DNA from: Marinobacter mangrovi
Lineage (GTDB): Bacteria; Pseudomonadota; Gammaproteobacteria; Pseudomonadales; Oleiphilaceae
Direction: 5' to 3'
Length of the DNA stretch: 64,000 nt
NCBI RefSeq assembly: GCF_016798325.1
Contig: NZ_JAERVO010000001.1
Span: 992,001 to 1,056,000 of the forward strand
Shown: positions 21,746 to 32,028 of the stretch, piece after piece
How positions within the stretch are numbered: the first letter of the stretch is position 1
Layout of the letters: each line of letters begins with the position of its first letter
The notes under the pieces: model-generated
Databases searched by the model: none
What the model was told of the DNA's origin: nothing
The model's input: the letters and a program-made list of their open reading frames with translations, nothing else
Program-made: the position numbers and the translations under genes

Positions 21746-22423
21746 TCACTGATCGCCGGACATCACCAGGCTGTTCAGTTTGAACGCCTTGTCCAGTTGA
21801 GACTTGGCGGAATTGGCTTCATCTTCACTGACAAAAGGCCCGGAGAAGACGCGGGTCAGGGTAAGATCGCCCCGCTTGACGCTCTCGGTGTAGGCGGCAT
21901 ACCCCTTGTCCCGGACCTCGTCACGCAGGCGCAGCGCGTTCTTCTGGTTACCGAAGCTGCCCAACTGCACCAGCCAGGCGCCCTTCATGGTCTGCTTGAA
22001 TTCGGCCTCGTCGGCCGGTTCCGGCTCGCTTTGCTGTGGCGCCGTGGCCACCTGGCTGGCAGGCTCGCTGGAAGACGTGGGAGCGGGTTCCGGCGACGGC
22101 TCAGGCGCGGAGGCCGTTTGCTGCGGCTCGGTCATGGCGCCGTCCTGTTGAGGCGATGTAACCGTCGGCGCAGCAGCTTCAGGTTGCTCTTCGATGCTAT
22201 AGGCCGGAGCGCTTTCCTGTGAGGCGCCCTCACTGCCGGTGGTCACCGGAGACTGGCCACCCTGGTCCTGAATATCCACCTTTGGGAAGGCCGGCTCTTC
22301 CGGCAATTTGATCTGTTGAGTGGTTCGCTCTGTGTGCGGTTCATCGAACAGCATCGGGACAAAGATAACAGCCAGTGATATCAGTACCAGGGCGCCGACA
22401 ATGCGCTGCTTCAGACCATCCAC
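21746..22423 (-). CDS. dedD: SPOR domain protein, DedD-type
   Basis: 225 residues from a GTG start at 22423 with GAGG 10 bases upstream; the frame continues upstream but lacks homology. A single membrane helix (about 8-25, IVGALVLISLAVIFVPMLF) anchors it in the inner membrane. A Glu/Pro/Ser-rich periplasmic linker follows. The SPOR domain (about 145-222) begins KGAWLVQLGSFGNQKNA and binds denuded peptidoglycan at the division site. Placed between folC and cvpA, the standard dedD position. Confidence 0.92.
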   Translation of the reverse strand: MDGLKQRIVGALVLISLAVIFVPMLFDEPHTERTTQQIKLPEEPAFPKVDIQDQGGQSPVTTGSEGASQESAPAYSIEEQPEAAAPTVTSPQQDGAMTEPQQTASAPEPSPEPAPTSSSEPASQVATAPQQSEPEPADEAEFKQTMKGAWLVQLGSFGNQKNALRLRDEVRDKGYAAYTESVKRGDLTLTRVFSGPFVSEDEANSAKSQLDKAFKLNSLVMSGDQ

Positions 22424-22573
22424 AGGAAGCGTTCCTCTCTGTTTGGGGGAAGATTCTGACCGGATACTAACGCCCACGGCTACAGAACACAAAGCGAGAC
22501 GCCGAGAATGACGGAAGTTTAAGGCGCGCTGGATGCATGCCTGAACCGTCCTAAAACGGCGGGAATGTTTACA

Positions 22574-23839
22574 TCAGTCCAACAAGGCACTGCGGGCAGC
22601 AGCCACCGTAAAGAAGGAGCCAAAAACGATGATGCAGTCGTTTTCCGACGCCCCCTGACGGGCCGCCTCGATCGCCTCGGCCACACCGGCTGACTGTTCA
22701 ATGAAAGCGCCTTCGCCCAATACGGGCTCTACCCGCTCGACCAGCGCCTCGATATCCAGGCCACGCGGGACGTCCAGAGGCGCCAGGAACCATCGATCGA
22801 CCACCGGCGCCATCGCCGAGACGACGCCGGCCGTGTCCTTGTCAGACAGACACGCATACACGGCCCGAACCTCGCCATTGACCGCCAGGGCATCGATCCG
22901 CTCACGAAGCCAGCGGGCCGCGTGCGGGTTATGGCCCACATCGACGTAAAGTGCCGGTGATGTCAGCAAACGCTCAAAACGACCCGCCACACGGACCTCG
23001 GCCAACGCCTGGCCAATCGCTTCGGGCGGCATGTCGGGCTCGAGCCGACGAATCGCCTGGACCGCCGCCGCCAGACTGCGCTCCGGCAAACCGGTCTCGG
23101 GCAAATTGACGCGCCAGTCTTCAGTGGTCACCCGGCGTACCCCGGAAGTCTCCGATTCCAGCCGGTAGTCCACACCGAAGCGGTGAAGCTGAACCTTCTG
23201 CGCCGCGGCCTGCTGCAATACCGACCGGGGCGGGTCGTCTTCACCGTAGATGGCGTTCTGCCGATAGCGCAGGATTCCGGCTTTTTCAAAGCCGATCTGA
23301 TCGCGATTGTCGCCGAGCCAGGCGGTGTGATCGAGATCGACGGAGGTGATGATGGCGAGATCCGCATCGAGCACATTGACCGCATCCAGACGGCCGCCAA
23401 GCCCGACTTCCAGGATCCAGTCCTCAATCCCCGCATCCCGGAACAGCACAAAAGCAGCGAGGGTACCGTATTCGAAATAGGTCAGACTGACCTGGCGGCG
23501 GGCCGCTTCGACGGTCTCGAAGGCGTTGACCAGCGCCACGTCCGAGACGTCCTCGCCGTTCAGGCGGACTCGTTCGTTGTAGCGCTGTAAATGCGGCGAC
23601 GTATAGGCGCCGACTTTACGCCCCCGGGACAGCAGGAGTCGCTCGATGGCGGCCACCGTCGTCCCTTTCCCATTGGTGCCGCCAATGGTGATGATGCGTG
23701 CCTTCGGCTTTTGAGGGAACAGGCGGCGCAGGACCAGCAGTACCCGATCCAGGCCCAGTTCAATTTCGGTGGGATGCAGCGCTTCGAGATAGGCGAGCCA
23801 CTGATCGACAGTGGCTCCGGCTTCAGGCGCTCGGGGCAT
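22574..23839 (-). CDS. folC: Bifunctional folylpolyglutamate/dihydrofolate synthase
   Basis: 421 residues from the ATG at 23839; a GTG at 23860 would add seven residues and neither has a clear ribosome site. It adds glutamate to dihydropteroate and folates. The P-loop is GGTNGKGTT (about 50-58); [15 protein letters not shown], the [13 protein letters not shown] loop and the Mur-ligase C-terminal domain with [12 protein letters not shown] are intact. It overlaps the 3' end of accD by 17 bases, which suggests coupled translation, as in Pseudomonas. Confidence 0.95.
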   Translation of the reverse strand: MPRAPEAGATVDQWLAYLEALHPTEIELGLDRVLLVLRRLFPQKPKARIITIGGTNGKGTTVAAIERLLLSRGRKVGAYTSPHLQRYNERVRLNGEDVSDVALVNAFETVEAARRQVSLTYFEYGTLAAFVLFRDAGIEDWILEVGLGGRLDAVNVLDADLAIITSVDLDHTAWLGDNRDQIGFEKAGILRYRQNAIYGEDDPPRSVLQQAAAQKVQLHRFGVDYRLESETSGVRRVTTEDWRVNLPETGLPERSLAAAVQAIRRLEPDMPPEAIGQALAEVRVAGRFERLLTSPALYVDVGHNPHAARWLRERIDALAVNGEVRAVYACLSDKDTAGVVSAMAPVVDRWFLAPLDVPRGLDIEALVERVEPVLGEGAFIEQSAGVAEAIEAARQGASENDCIIVFGSFFTVAAARSALLD

Positions 23840-24755
23840 CGGGGATGTCTGCTTCGTCACCGTCGGCCACGACCCGCGTCACTTCCTCGGGTTCCGGCGC
23901 TTCCTGACCCGTGAACTTGGCCAGGACGGACGCGATGCGGAAGCGCATGTCATGACGCTCCACAATCATGTCGACGGCGCCATGCTCCAGCAGGAACTCA
24001 CTGCGCTGAAAGCCTTCCGGCAACTTTTCCCGAACCGTCTGTTCGATGACGCGAGGACCGGCAAAACCGATCAGCGCATAAGGTTCCGCGATATTCAGAT
24101 CGCCCAGCATCGCCAGACTGGCCGACACACCGCCGAACACCGGATCGGTCAAGACCGAAATAAATGGAATGCCCGCTTGCTTCATTCGCTCCAGTGCGGC
24201 AGCCGTCTTGGCCATCTGCATCAACGACAGAATGGCTTCCTGCATACGGGCACCGCCACTGGCAGAGAAGCATACCAACGGAATGCCTTCTTTCAGGGAC
24301 ACGTTGACCGCCTGCACGAAGCGCTCGCCGACCACCTGCCCCATGGAGCCGCCCATGAAGTTAAACTCGAAGGCACAGGCGACCAAAGGCAGGCCCAGCG
24401 TACGGCCGCGCATAACCACCAGTGCGTCTTTTTCCCGGGTGCCTTTCTGGGCTGACGCCAGACGGTCCTTGTAGCGCTTGCTGTCCTTGAACTTGAGACG
24501 ATCCCAGGGTTCCAGATCGGTGCCGATCTCCTCGCGACCGTCCTCGTCCAGGAAGATATCCAGGCGCCGGCGCGCGGTCACCCGCAGGTGGTGCTGGCAC
24601 TTCGGACACACGTCGAGGTTCTTGTCGAGTTCCGGCTTGTAGAGGAAGGCACCGCACTTGGGACATTTCTTCCAAAGCCCTTCCGGCACGCTGGTTCTCT
24701 GCTTGGAATCCGAGCGAATCATGCTCGGCATGATCTTGTCCAGCCAGTTACTCAT
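23823..24755 (-). CDS. accD: Acetyl-CoA carboxylase carboxyltransferase subunit beta
   Basis: 310 residues. Beta subunit of the carboxyltransferase that makes malonyl-CoA with AccA, AccB and AccC. The N-terminal zinc finger (CPKCGAFLY ... [10 protein letters not shown]) is at about 31-53. The carboxylase core shows the [22 protein letters not shown] and [17 protein letters not shown] segments. GGGAAG lies before the ATG. It follows trpA by 53 bases and overlaps folC. Confidence 0.97.
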   Translation of the reverse strand: MSNWLDKIMPSMIRSDSKQRTSVPEGLWKKCPKCGAFLYKPELDKNLDVCPKCQHHLRVTARRRLDIFLDEDGREEIGTDLEPWDRLKFKDSKRYKDRLASAQKGTREKDALVVMRGRTLGLPLVACAFEFNFMGGSMGQVVGERFVQAVNVSLKEGIPLVCFSASGGARMQEAILSLMQMAKTAAALERMKQAGIPFISVLTDPVFGGVSASLAMLGDLNIAEPYALIGFAGPRVIEQTVREKLPEGFQRSEFLLEHGAVDMIVERHDMRFRIASVLAKFTGQEAPEPEEVTRVVADGDEADIPDAPSA

Positions 24756-24808
24756 GATGTCTTCCCGTTGTTCGTTCCTGTTGGGCCTGAACCTGCCGGA
24801 AGCCCGGG

Positions 24809-25621
24809 TCAGGACGCCAGTTCGTCCAGGGCTTCGCGCATGGGTTTCAGGAGGTTGACCAGAGAGGACTTCAACGCCTCAATGTCGTCCTGATTTTTGG
24901 CAATTGTATCGACCAGGACACTTCCCACAATTACACCATCGGATACCCGACCCACGGCCGCGGCCGTTTCAGCATTGCGAATCCCGAACCCAACGCCCAC
25001 CGGCACCGACGTCAGCGCATGGATGCGACTGACTTTCTCGGCCACATCGTCGACATCCAGTTGGGCCGATCCGGTCACGCCCTTCAATGAAACATAGTAG
25101 ATGTAGCCGGAACTGTGCTGGCTGATGGCGCGAATGCGATCTTCCGTGGTGGTCGGTGCCAACAGGAAAATCGGGTCGAGGCCCCGCTCGGCAAACAGCG
25201 GCGCCACGTCTTCGGCTTCTTCTGGCGGCAGATCAACGGTCAGAACGCCGTCGACCCCGGCGGCTTTCGCCGCATCGGAAAACGCCTCGTATCCCATCGC
25301 CTCGACCGGATTCAGATAGCCCATCAAAACAATCGCGGTTTTGTCATCCCGGCTTCGGAACGTTTTGACCATCTCCAGCACCTGGCGCAGTGACGTGCCG
25401 TGTTCGAGCGCCCGCTCACAGGCGAGCTGGATCACCGGGCCATCGGCCATGGGATCCGAAAAAGGCACGCCCAGCTCAATGATGTCGGCGCCCGCTTCGA
25501 CCAGCGTATGCATTAACTCAACGGTCCGGTCCGGGTGCGGATCACCGGCGGTGATGTAAGGGATCAATGCTTTTCGGCCCTGCCCCTTGAGTGCCTGCAA
25601 TACAGATTGAATACGACTCAT
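24809..25621 (-). CDS. trpA: Tryptophan synthase alpha chain
   Basis: 270 residues, standard length. It cleaves indole-3-glycerol phosphate to indole, which is channelled to TrpB. TIM-barrel motifs with the catalytic Glu ([18 protein letters not shown]) and Asp ([12 protein letters not shown]), and the phosphate-binding VGFGI loop, are intact. GGGGA precedes the ATG. It lies 18 bases after trpB. Confidence 0.97.
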   Translation of the reverse strand: MSRIQSVLQALKGQGRKALIPYITAGDPHPDRTVELMHTLVEAGADIIELGVPFSDPMADGPVIQLACERALEHGTSLRQVLEMVKTFRSRDDKTAIVLMGYLNPVEAMGYEAFSDAAKAAGVDGVLTVDLPPEEAEDVAPLFAERGLDPIFLLAPTTTEDRIRAISQHSSGYIYYVSLKGVTGSAQLDVDDVAEKVSRIHALTSVPVGVGFGIRNAETAAAVGRVSDGVIVGSVLVDTIAKNQDDIEALKSSLVNLLKPMREALDELAS

Positions 25622-25639
25622 GCGTTTCCCCAGATCCTG

Positions 25640-26860
25640 TTAAATCTCAATACCATCGAGCTGCGCGATGGTATGGATGTCCTTGTCGCCGCGGCCGGAA
25701 ACATTGATCACCACCATCTGGTCCTTGTCCATCGACGCGGCCAGCTTGGTGGCGTAAGCCACCGCATGGGCGCTTTCCAGCGCGGGCATAATGCCTTCAA
25801 CGCGGGTCAGCTTGCGGAAACCGTCCAACGCTTCGTCGTCGGTAACTGAGACATACTGCGCCCGGCCGACATCCTTGAGCCAGCTGTGCTCGGGACCCAC
25901 GCCCGGATAATCCAGGCCGGCGCTGACGGAATGGGTTCCGGCGATCTGGCCGTTCTCGTCTTCCATCAGATAGGTCCGGTTGCCGTGCAATACGCCTGGA
26001 CGCCCCGCACAAAGCGGTGCCGCATGCTGACCCGACGACAACCCGAGCCCCCCCGCTTCAACACCGTACATCGCGACGCTTTCGTCGGTCAGGAAGGGAT
26101 AGAACAGTCCAATCGCGTTAGAGCCGCCACCTACGCAGGCCACCAGCGCATCGGGCAGACGGCCCGCCTGCTCAAGCGACTGTCGGCGAGTCTCCCGACC
26201 GATCACCGCCTGGAAATCCCGCACCAGCATGGGATAAGGATGGGGGCCGGCCACGGTGCCGATAATATAGAAGGTCTCGTCGACGTTGGTGACCCAGTCG
26301 CGCATGGCTTCGTTCATGGCATCCTTGAGGGTCTTGGTACCGCTCTCGACCGCATGAACTTCCGCACCCAGCAGCTTCATGCGGTATACGTTCAATGACT
26401 GACGCTTGACGTCTTCGGAACCCATGAACACGTGGCATTCAAGGCCCAAACGGGCACAGACGGTAGCCGTGGCGACCCCGTGCTGGCCGGCGCCGGTTTC
26501 GGCGATGACCCGTTTCTTGCCGAGGAAGCTGGCCAGCAGCGCCTGACCGATGGTGTTATTCACCTTATGGGCGCCGGTGTGGTTGAGATCTTCCCGTTTG
26601 AGCCAGATCTGCGCCCCTCCGGTTTCACGGGTCAGCCGTTCGGCAAAATACAGGGGGCTGGGGCGACCGACGTAATCGGCCAGATCCTTGTCAAAGGTGG
26701 CCTGGAATTCCGGATTGTCACGCAGCTTGAGATACTCGGTCTCCAGCTGCATCAACGAGTCCATCAGCGTTTCGGATACAAAGCGACCACCGTAGGCCCC
26801 AAAATGGCCCCGGGTATCCGGCAACGCACGCAGCATCTCTTCAGTCAGCTTAACCGACAC
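25640..26860 (-). CDS. trpB: Tryptophan synthase beta chain
   Basis: 406 residues from a GTG at 26860, which has GAGG 6 bases upstream. It joins indole and serine with PLP. The Lys in [13 protein letters not shown] binds [26 protein letters not shown] and the Gly-rich EHSWLKDVG segment are intact. The start lies 11 bases inside the end of trpF, so trpF-trpB are coupled and trpFBA act as one unit. Confidence 0.97.
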   Translation of the reverse strand: MSVKLTEEMLRALPDTRGHFGAYGGRFVSETLMDSLMQLETEYLKLRDNPEFQATFDKDLADYVGRPSPLYFAERLTRETGGAQIWLKREDLNHTGAHKVNNTIGQALLASFLGKKRVIAETGAGQHGVATATVCARLGLECHVFMGSEDVKRQSLNVYRMKLLGAEVHAVESGTKTLKDAMNEAMRDWVTNVDETFYIIGTVAGPHPYPMLVRDFQAVIGRETRRQSLEQAGRLPDALVACVGGGSNAIGLFYPFLTDESVAMYGVEAGGLGLSSGQHAAPLCAGRPGVLHGNRTYLMEDENGQIAGTHSVSAGLDYPGVGPEHSWLKDVGRAQYVSVTDDEALDGFRKLTRVEGIMPALESAHAVAYATKLAASMDKDQMVVINVSGRGDKDIHTIAQLDGIEI

Positions 26861-27470
26861 GGTTCACCTCTCTGATAAATTCAATGATCCGGGACGGGTC
26901 CTTGATCCCCTTCTCCCGTTCAACGCCCCCACTGACATCGACCGCCCATGGCCTGACGGCCTCCACGGCGCCCGCTACGTTAGCAGAGTTCAAACCACCG
27001 GCCAATATCAAGGGTTTGGGACGCTCACCGGGTATCAGCGACCAGTCGAATGTCTGACCGGTGCCGCCGAATCGCTGTGGGTCATAAGCGTCAACCAACA
27101 AGCCGGAGGCCTGGCTGTATGTGTCATACGCCGACTCGATGTCGGCCCGGGTCTGTACCCGTACCGCTTTCATCCAACGCCGCCCGAACTGCTCACAGAA
27201 TGCAGGTGCTTCATCACCATGAAACTGCAGCAGCGACAGGCCTGCGTTGTCCATCACGTTACGCACAAACGAGGCATCCGGGTTAACAAACAGACCCACG
27301 GTTTCGACAAACGGCGGTAAGGCACGAACAATGGCGGCCGCCTGCGCAACGTCAATCGCCCGGGGGCTGGGTGCGTAAAACACGAATCCGATGGCGTCCG
27401 CTCCGGCCTCGACAGCCACCAAAGCGTCCTCCAGGCGTGTGATGCCACAGATCTTGACTCGGGTTCTCAT
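26850..27470 (-). CDS. trpF: Phosphoribosylanthranilate isomerase
   Basis: 206 residues from the ATG at 27470 ([12 protein letters not shown]), with GGAG 9 bases upstream and an ATGA overlap with the truA stop. A GTG five codons earlier is less likely. It isomerises phosphoribosylanthranilate in tryptophan synthesis. The catalytic Cys in KICGIT (residue 8) and the Asp in [14 protein letters not shown] (about 126-140) are present, with phosphate-binding LAGGLN and DVSGGVE. Order truA-trpF-trpB-trpA. Confidence 0.96.
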   Translation of the reverse strand: MRTRVKICGITRLEDALVAVEAGADAIGFVFYAPSPRAIDVAQAAAIVRALPPFVETVGLFVNPDASFVRNVMDNAGLSLLQFHGDEAPAFCEQFGRRWMKAVRVQTRADIESAYDTYSQASGLLVDAYDPQRFGGTGQTFDWSLIPGERPKPLILAGGLNSANVAGAVEAVRPWAVDVSGGVEREKGIKDPSRIIEFIREVNRVG

Positions 27471-28372
27471 TCTGACGCACTCCACTGTTTCCTGAAGACC
27501 GGCCCCTGAACCAGTGCCTGCTGTTCCGGCGTAAACCAGGGCTGCATAAACTCCGGTCCGGGCGCCTCGCCGGGAATACCCGATCCCTCGGGGTAGCCCA
27601 CGCTCACCAGGTAAAGGCCGTGGGCCGGACCGGTCACGTCCGCCTGCCGACGGTCCCGCTGCTCCAGTATCTCACGGATCCATTCCACCGGCTGCTTGCC
27701 ATTCCCGACGGCCATCAGGGCGCCGGCGATGTTGCGCACCATGTGATGCAGGAAGGCATTCGCCTGGATATCAATGACGACGTAATCGCCATGGCGGGTG
27801 ACGCGGATAAAGTGCACGTTTCGATGCGGTGTCCGGGACTGGCAACCCGCAGCGCGGAATGACGAGAAGTCGTGCTCGCCAACGAGCGACTGCGCCGCCT
27901 GATGCATGCGCTCCTCATCCAGCGGCCGGAATGTCCAGGCCACCTGGTTGCGCAGGATGCCCGGCCGGACCGGATGGTTAAAGATGACGTAACGGTAGCG
28001 ACGGCTGATGGCGCTGAAGCGGGCGTGGAAATCGTCGGCCATCTGCCCCGCCCAACGGACGGCGATGTCACCTCGCAAAGCCGTATTCACGCCCATGATC
28101 CAGGAACGGTAGCTGCGCACCGCCCGGGTTTCGAAGTGAACGACCTGGGCTGAGGCGTGAACGCCAGCATCGGTGCGACCCGCGCAGACCAGATCCACGG
28201 TTTCATTGGCCACCCGGGACACAGCTTGCTGTAACTGGCCTTCTACGGACGGCACGCCCGATTTCTGCTGCTGCCAGCCATGAAATGCGGCGCCGTCGTA
28301 TTCGAACAACAAGGCGACCCGCCCATTGCCGATCGGTGCATCCTGATCAAATTCTGCGGATGTGGGTAACAA
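27467..28372 (-). CDS. truA: tRNA pseudouridine(38-40) synthase TruA
   Basis: 301 residues. It modifies U38-U40 in the anticodon stem-loop. The catalytic Asp lies in [10 protein letters not shown] (about 66-75); RRYRYVIFN and the [11 protein letters not shown] segment are typical. The only usual start ahead of the conserved [13 protein letters not shown] is TTG at 28372; an in-frame TAA lies just upstream and no clear ribosome site is seen. The fimV terminator ends 27 to 60 bases before this start, so truA needs its own promoter or read-through. Normal fimV-truA-trpF order. Confidence 0.93.
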   Translation of the reverse strand: MLPTSAEFDQDAPIGNGRVALLFEYDGAAFHGWQQQKSGVPSVEGQLQQAVSRVANETVDLVCAGRTDAGVHASAQVVHFETRAVRSYRSWIMGVNTALRGDIAVRWAGQMADDFHARFSAISRRYRYVIFNHPVRPGILRNQVAWTFRPLDEERMHQAAQSLVGEHDFSSFRAAGCQSRTPHRNVHFIRVTRHGDYVVIDIQANAFLHHMVRNIAGALMAVGNGKQPVEWIREILEQRDRRQADVTGPAHGLYLVSVGYPEGSGIPGEAPGPEFMQPWFTPEQQALVQGPVFRKQWSASE

Positions 28373-28400
28373 CGTGGATTAAACCATTCAGGGAATAGCG

Positions 28401-28433
28401 GAAACAAAAACGCCGGAGGGAATCCCTCCGGCG
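28401..28433 (-). terminator. Intrinsic terminator of fimV
   Basis: CGCCGGAGGG and CCCTCCGGCG form a perfect 10-bp stem around a 3-base loop. On the minus strand TTTTT follows (28410 down to 28406). It lies between fimV and truA. Confidence 0.88.
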
Positions 28434-28462
28434 CTCCGTAGCAGTGCTGACAGTATAACGGA

Positions 28463-31400
28463 TCAGGCCAGGTTTTTAAGCAGGTCCTGAGCTTCCGTCT
28501 TCTGGTCGTCACTGCCTTCAATGGCCACTTCTTCGAGAATGTCGCGGGCGCCATCGGAATCGCCCATCTCGATGTAGGCCCGGGCAAGATCCAGCTTGGT
28601 AGCCGCTTCATCCGTACCGGCGAGGAAATCGAAGTCGTCTTCGTCATCCAGCGACGCTTCGTCGAAGTCCATCATGTCGCTTTCCTTGCGAGTTTCGGCC
28701 ACCGGTTTTTCTTCCGATTCAGTCGACTCATCCTCGACGGACTCCTCGGCGGTCGGGATATTCTCCTCGTCATCCGCGTCGGCCAGGGAATCTTCCAGGT
28801 TCAGCTCTTCGTCCAACTCCGGAATCTCGTCATCGGCCAGCGGCTCTTCCTGATCGTCAGTGGGCGTTTCCGCGACCTCTTCCATCAGGGCCAGATCCTC
28901 GTCGGAAACATCAAGTTCCAGCTCGTCCAGAGTGTCCGCAGTTTCGGATTCAGCCGGCTCCTGGTCGGTTTCGTTGGCCACCTTTTCCAGCTCGGCATCC
29001 AGGTCGTCGAGGAACGACTCATCCAGATTGCCCTGCTCGTCGGTTGTCAGCTCGGGCTCTTCTTCAAGCGGCGGCAGCTCGTCATCACTGGTGGCACGAT
29101 CGGCTTCCGCCGAACCTTCGTCTTCTAGGAGACTGTCGTCGAGTTCGAGAGATCCGAAGTCCTCTTCGCTCAGCTCCGGTTCGTCCGCCGCATCTTTGCG
29201 CTCGGTGTCTTCATCGAAATTGAAATCAAGGTCGAGATCGTCCGCAGCGGCAGCTTCCTCAGCACTGGATTCCGGCTCGGCCGACTCATCCGTGCTTGCG
29301 ATGTCCTCTTCTTCAAAATCGAGATCGGAAATGTCGTACTCGATCGGAGCATCCGAATCCTTGCGCGCCTCTTCGTCGCCCTCGAAAACCGGCTCTTCAT
29401 CCAGCTCAAGGGAATCGAAATCCAGGTCTTCGTCGGTCGCAGTCTCGGGCTCGCCCTGCGACGGAACTTCCGCCTCGCCGTAAGAAGACGTTTCGGACGC
29501 CTCGCCGTAAAGGCTGGCGAACGTGTCCTCAGTGGTCTCTTCGGTCGACGGGGAGCTCACTTCTGAACGCAGTTGCGATTCCAGATCGTCAATGCTGGGC
29601 GTGGATTCCGCTTCTTCAAGGCGATCATGAAGTACTTGAGCTTCGGCCATGGCCTGCTCGTCGTCCAGCGCTTCCAGTTCGCTGTACTGCTTTTCGAAAG
29701 CCGCCCGGTCTTCGTTTTCCGCGTATACGGCCAGCAGTTTCAGGCGCAGATCTGTCCGGCTCGGCTCGCGGGAGATGGCTGATTCCAGCATCTCGGCAGC
29801 CTGGTCGTGACGGCCATAGGCGATGTAGGCATCGGCCTCCGCCAGAGCGTCCTTCTCTTCGCCTTCTTCGTGATCCGATTCACCGCCCAGATCGATATGG
29901 TCATCGTCGTGGGCTGATTCTTCGTTGAGTTGCTCGTAGAAGGCCTTTTCACGATTCGCATTGCGGCGGGCCAGCAGACCGAGGAGCAACAGGACCAGTA
30001 TCGCGGCACCACCACCGGCGATCTGATACAGACGGTTATTCTTGAACTCTTCAACGATGTTGCCGACGAAACCTTTGTCCTCAACCGCAGGCTCACTCGA
30101 CTGGGCCGCCGGTTTGGCCGGCTCTGCGGGCTTCGGTGCTTGCTGTTCAGTTTCTGCCGGTGTAGCCGCCGTGTTCTCGGACGGCTCTTCGGACATCGCC
30201 TCTTCGTCGGCAGAAGGTGCCTGAGCTGTCGCTTCGGCTTCGCCAGAGGACGCTTCAGGCTGTTCCATCATGCCTTCGTCAGACGATGCTTCATCGCCCG
30301 CGGCCATATCACCGCCTGCCATCGCCGACTCGGACTCGCCGCCGGTCGATGCCATTTGCTCGCCTTCCAGCGCCCCCGGTTTTTCTGCGTCAGACGCTGA
30401 CTCAGACCCGGTGCCCGCATCAGCTGCGCCGGCCGGAGCGGAGCTTGCGGACTCCCCTTCAGCCCCCGCTGTGGCGGTCTCACCAGATTTGCCGGCCTGG
30501 GCCTGCATTTCGGCCAGCTGAGAATTCTTCAACTCGACAAGGCGCTGCATGGTGGCCAGTTGCGCTTCGAGATCCTCAACCCGGGAGTTGAGCTCTTCGT
30601 TTTCGCGCTCGGCCTTGTCCAGTTGCTCCATCACCACTTCGGTGCTGCCTTCCTTGCCACCGGCAACACCTTCGGCTCCGCCCGAGGAAGCGCCTTTTTC
30701 CGGGCTGGTGGAGTCGTTGCCTGCACTCAGGCGCAACTCGTCACCACTTCGGGCCGGCTGCGACGACGCCTGCCCCGGTTGCTGCCCGGTTGCGTCAACC
30801 GTCTGCGCAGGCTTTTTAAGCGCCTGGTTCTGTGCAACAACCTGCTGATAGGCCTGCTGGCTGGTGCGCGATTCAATCTGCTCGGCGGTTGGAATACGCA
30901 GTACCTGGCCGCGCTTCAGACGGTTGATGTTGCCGTCCATAAAGGCATCGGGATTCTGGTCCTGCAACGCCAGCATGACTTGCTGCGGCGTATAGCTGTC
31001 ATCCGGGCGCACTTGCAGCGCAATGCCCCAGAGGGTGTCCGAAGGTCCGGTGGGCCCGAAGGTCCGACCGTCAGAACGCGAAGACGGGCTGGAAGTCGGC
31101 GAGCTCGCCCGGCGCGGTTGCGATGACGCGGCCGCTCGGGAGGGCGTACTGGCCTGGCTGCGACTGGACGGCGCCTGGACAGGCTGGGCGACAGAGTCAC
31201 CCACCTTCTCCGCATACACCGGCGGATCCAGCAGCATCGAGTACTCGCGCAGAAGTTTGCCGTTTGGCCAGGTGACTTCAATCAGGAAGTTCAGGTACGG
31301 CTCGCGAACCGCCTGTTTGGTGGTGACGTGGATGACCAGCTGCCCATTGGGTGCCGTGGCCACGTTGAACTTGAGATTGGTAAGGAAAAATTCACGATCG

Positions 31401-31612
31401 ATACCGACCCGGTCAAAGACTTCCTGAGACGCCAGATTGACGTACACCTCATTCGGGCCCACACCACCTGTGTTGCGAAGCTCTATATCCGCGTCGAGGG
31501 GTTGATTAAGATAGGATTGAAGCTCCACTTCGCCGAGCCCGAGCGCGTTAGCAACGCCTGAGCCGAGCCCTCCTACCAGAGCCAGCGCAACCGCAAGTTT
31601 GCGTACCTTCAT
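28463..31612 (-). CDS. fimV: FimV/HubP-type polar peptidoglycan-binding protein
   Basis: 1049 residues. Signal peptide at 1-23. An N-terminal FimV domain (LGLGEVELQSYLNQPLDADI...) is followed by a Ser-rich linker and a LysM-type peptidoglycan-binding motif at about 184-240 (SDTLWGIALQVRPDD...). A short coiled coil is at about 331-361 and one membrane helix at about 530-552. The very acidic cytoplasmic region is mainly Asp/Glu. The C-terminal FimV motif (TKLDLARAYIEMGDSDGAR) closes the protein. In Pseudomonas, FimV supports type IV pilus assembly, cAMP signalling and polar localisation. AAGGA lies 6 bases before the ATG. The order asd-fimV-truA is conserved. Confidence 0.94.
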   Translation of the reverse strand: MKVRKLAVALALVGGLGSGVANALGLGEVELQSYLNQPLDADIELRNTGGVGPNEVYVNLASQEVFDRVGIDREFFLTNLKFNVATAPNGQLVIHVTTKQAVREPYLNFLIEVTWPNGKLLREYSMLLDPPVYAEKVGDSVAQPVQAPSSRSQASTPSRAAASSQPRRASSPTSSPSSRSDGRTFGPTGPSDTLWGIALQVRPDDSYTPQQVMLALQDQNPDAFMDGNINRLKRGQVLRIPTAEQIESRTSQQAYQQVVAQNQALKKPAQTVDATGQQPGQASSQPARSGDELRLSAGNDSTSPEKGASSGGAEGVAGGKEGSTEVVMEQLDKAERENEELNSRVEDLEAQLATMQRLVELKNSQLAEMQAQAGKSGETATAGAEGESASSAPAGAADAGTGSESASDAEKPGALEGEQMASTGGESESAMAGGDMAAGDEASSDEGMMEQPEASSGEAEATAQAPSADEEAMSEEPSENTAATPAETEQQAPKPAEPAKPAAQSSEPAVEDKGFVGNIVEEFKNNRLYQIAGGGAAILVLLLLGLLARRNANREKAFYEQLNEESAHDDDHIDLGGESDHEEGEEKDALAEADAYIAYGRHDQAAEMLESAISREPSRTDLRLKLLAVYAENEDRAAFEKQYSELEALDDEQAMAEAQVLHDRLEEAESTPSIDDLESQLRSEVSSPSTEETTEDTFASLYGEASETSSYGEAEVPSQGEPETATDEDLDFDSLELDEEPVFEGDEEARKDSDAPIEYDISDLDFEEEDIASTDESAEPESSAEEAAAADDLDLDFNFDEDTERKDAADEPELSEEDFGSLELDDSLLEDEGSAEADRATSDDELPPLEEEPELTTDEQGNLDESFLDDLDAELEKVANETDQEPAESETADTLDELELDVSDEDLALMEEVAETPTDDQEEPLADDEIPELDEELNLEDSLADADDEENIPTAEESVEDESTESEEKPVAETRKESDMMDFDEASLDDEDDFDFLAGTDEAATKLDLARAYIEMGDSDGARDILEEVAIEGSDDQKTEAQDLLKNLA

Positions 31613-31744
31613 GCTTTTTCCTTACCAGTCTCCGTTATTCGTTACTGCCGTCTGTAATTCAGACTCGGACGAGGTTGGATGACTTTCGTCTTTCATTTCT
31701 TGTTGTCGAGTGTCGATCTGAGGATTACGTCTGCGAAAGTATTG

Positions 31745-31766
31745 TTGATAAAGCCCTCTTTATCAA
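31745..31766. promoter_or_regulatory. Perfect 9-bp palindrome upstream of fimV
   Basis: TTGATAAAG and CTTTATCAA are exact inverted copies around CCCT. No T-run follows on either strand, so it resembles an operator rather than a terminator. It is centred about 143 bases before the fimV ATG. Confidence 0.5.
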
Positions 31767-31920
31767 TCGATCAGCGATATTGTTTGTAATTGTTGTTAAA
31801 CAAATGTTCGGAAGATGCTGTTCAGCTGGCGAAAATTCACTCGCCGATACCTTTTTTCACCCCGAAAACAACCGGTTCTGACCCGATTGTCCGCAATAAA
31901 GACAAATCAGTTCTGTCACC

Positions 31921-31962
31921 AAAAATAACAGGGGCGAAAGCCTAATGCAGCTTTCGCCCCTG
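31921..31962 (-). terminator. Intrinsic terminator of asd
   Basis: On the minus strand CAGGGGCGAAAGC pairs with GCTTTCGCCCCTG over 13 bp around an 8-base loop, followed by TTATTTTT. It lies about 66 bases after the asd stop. Confidence 0.85.
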
Positions 31963-32028
31963 ACTCAACGCCCCAAAGGGGACGCAGTTAGCATTTCCAC
32001 CCCGCCTTCGCGACGTGAAAATGGCGCG

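Larger units (their letters stand above)
31613..32028. other. Regulatory intergenic region between asd and fimV
   Basis: 416 bases, clearly more AT-rich than its surroundings between about 31675 and 31930. It holds the asd terminator at its right side, two inverted repeats (31745-31766 and 31780-31803) and a small one (31650-31664) near the fimV start. No convincing gene. A 68-codon frame on the plus strand has no ribosome site. Confidence 0.6.

Noticed and set aside
28860-29483. Ser/Arg-rich 207-codon open frame on the plus strand
   Set aside because: A reverse-strand image of the acidic Asp/Glu region of fimV, not a gene.
31675-31881. 68-codon open frame on the plus strand upstream of fimV
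   Set aside because: No ribosome site or homology; it crosses two palindromes in a regulatory region.
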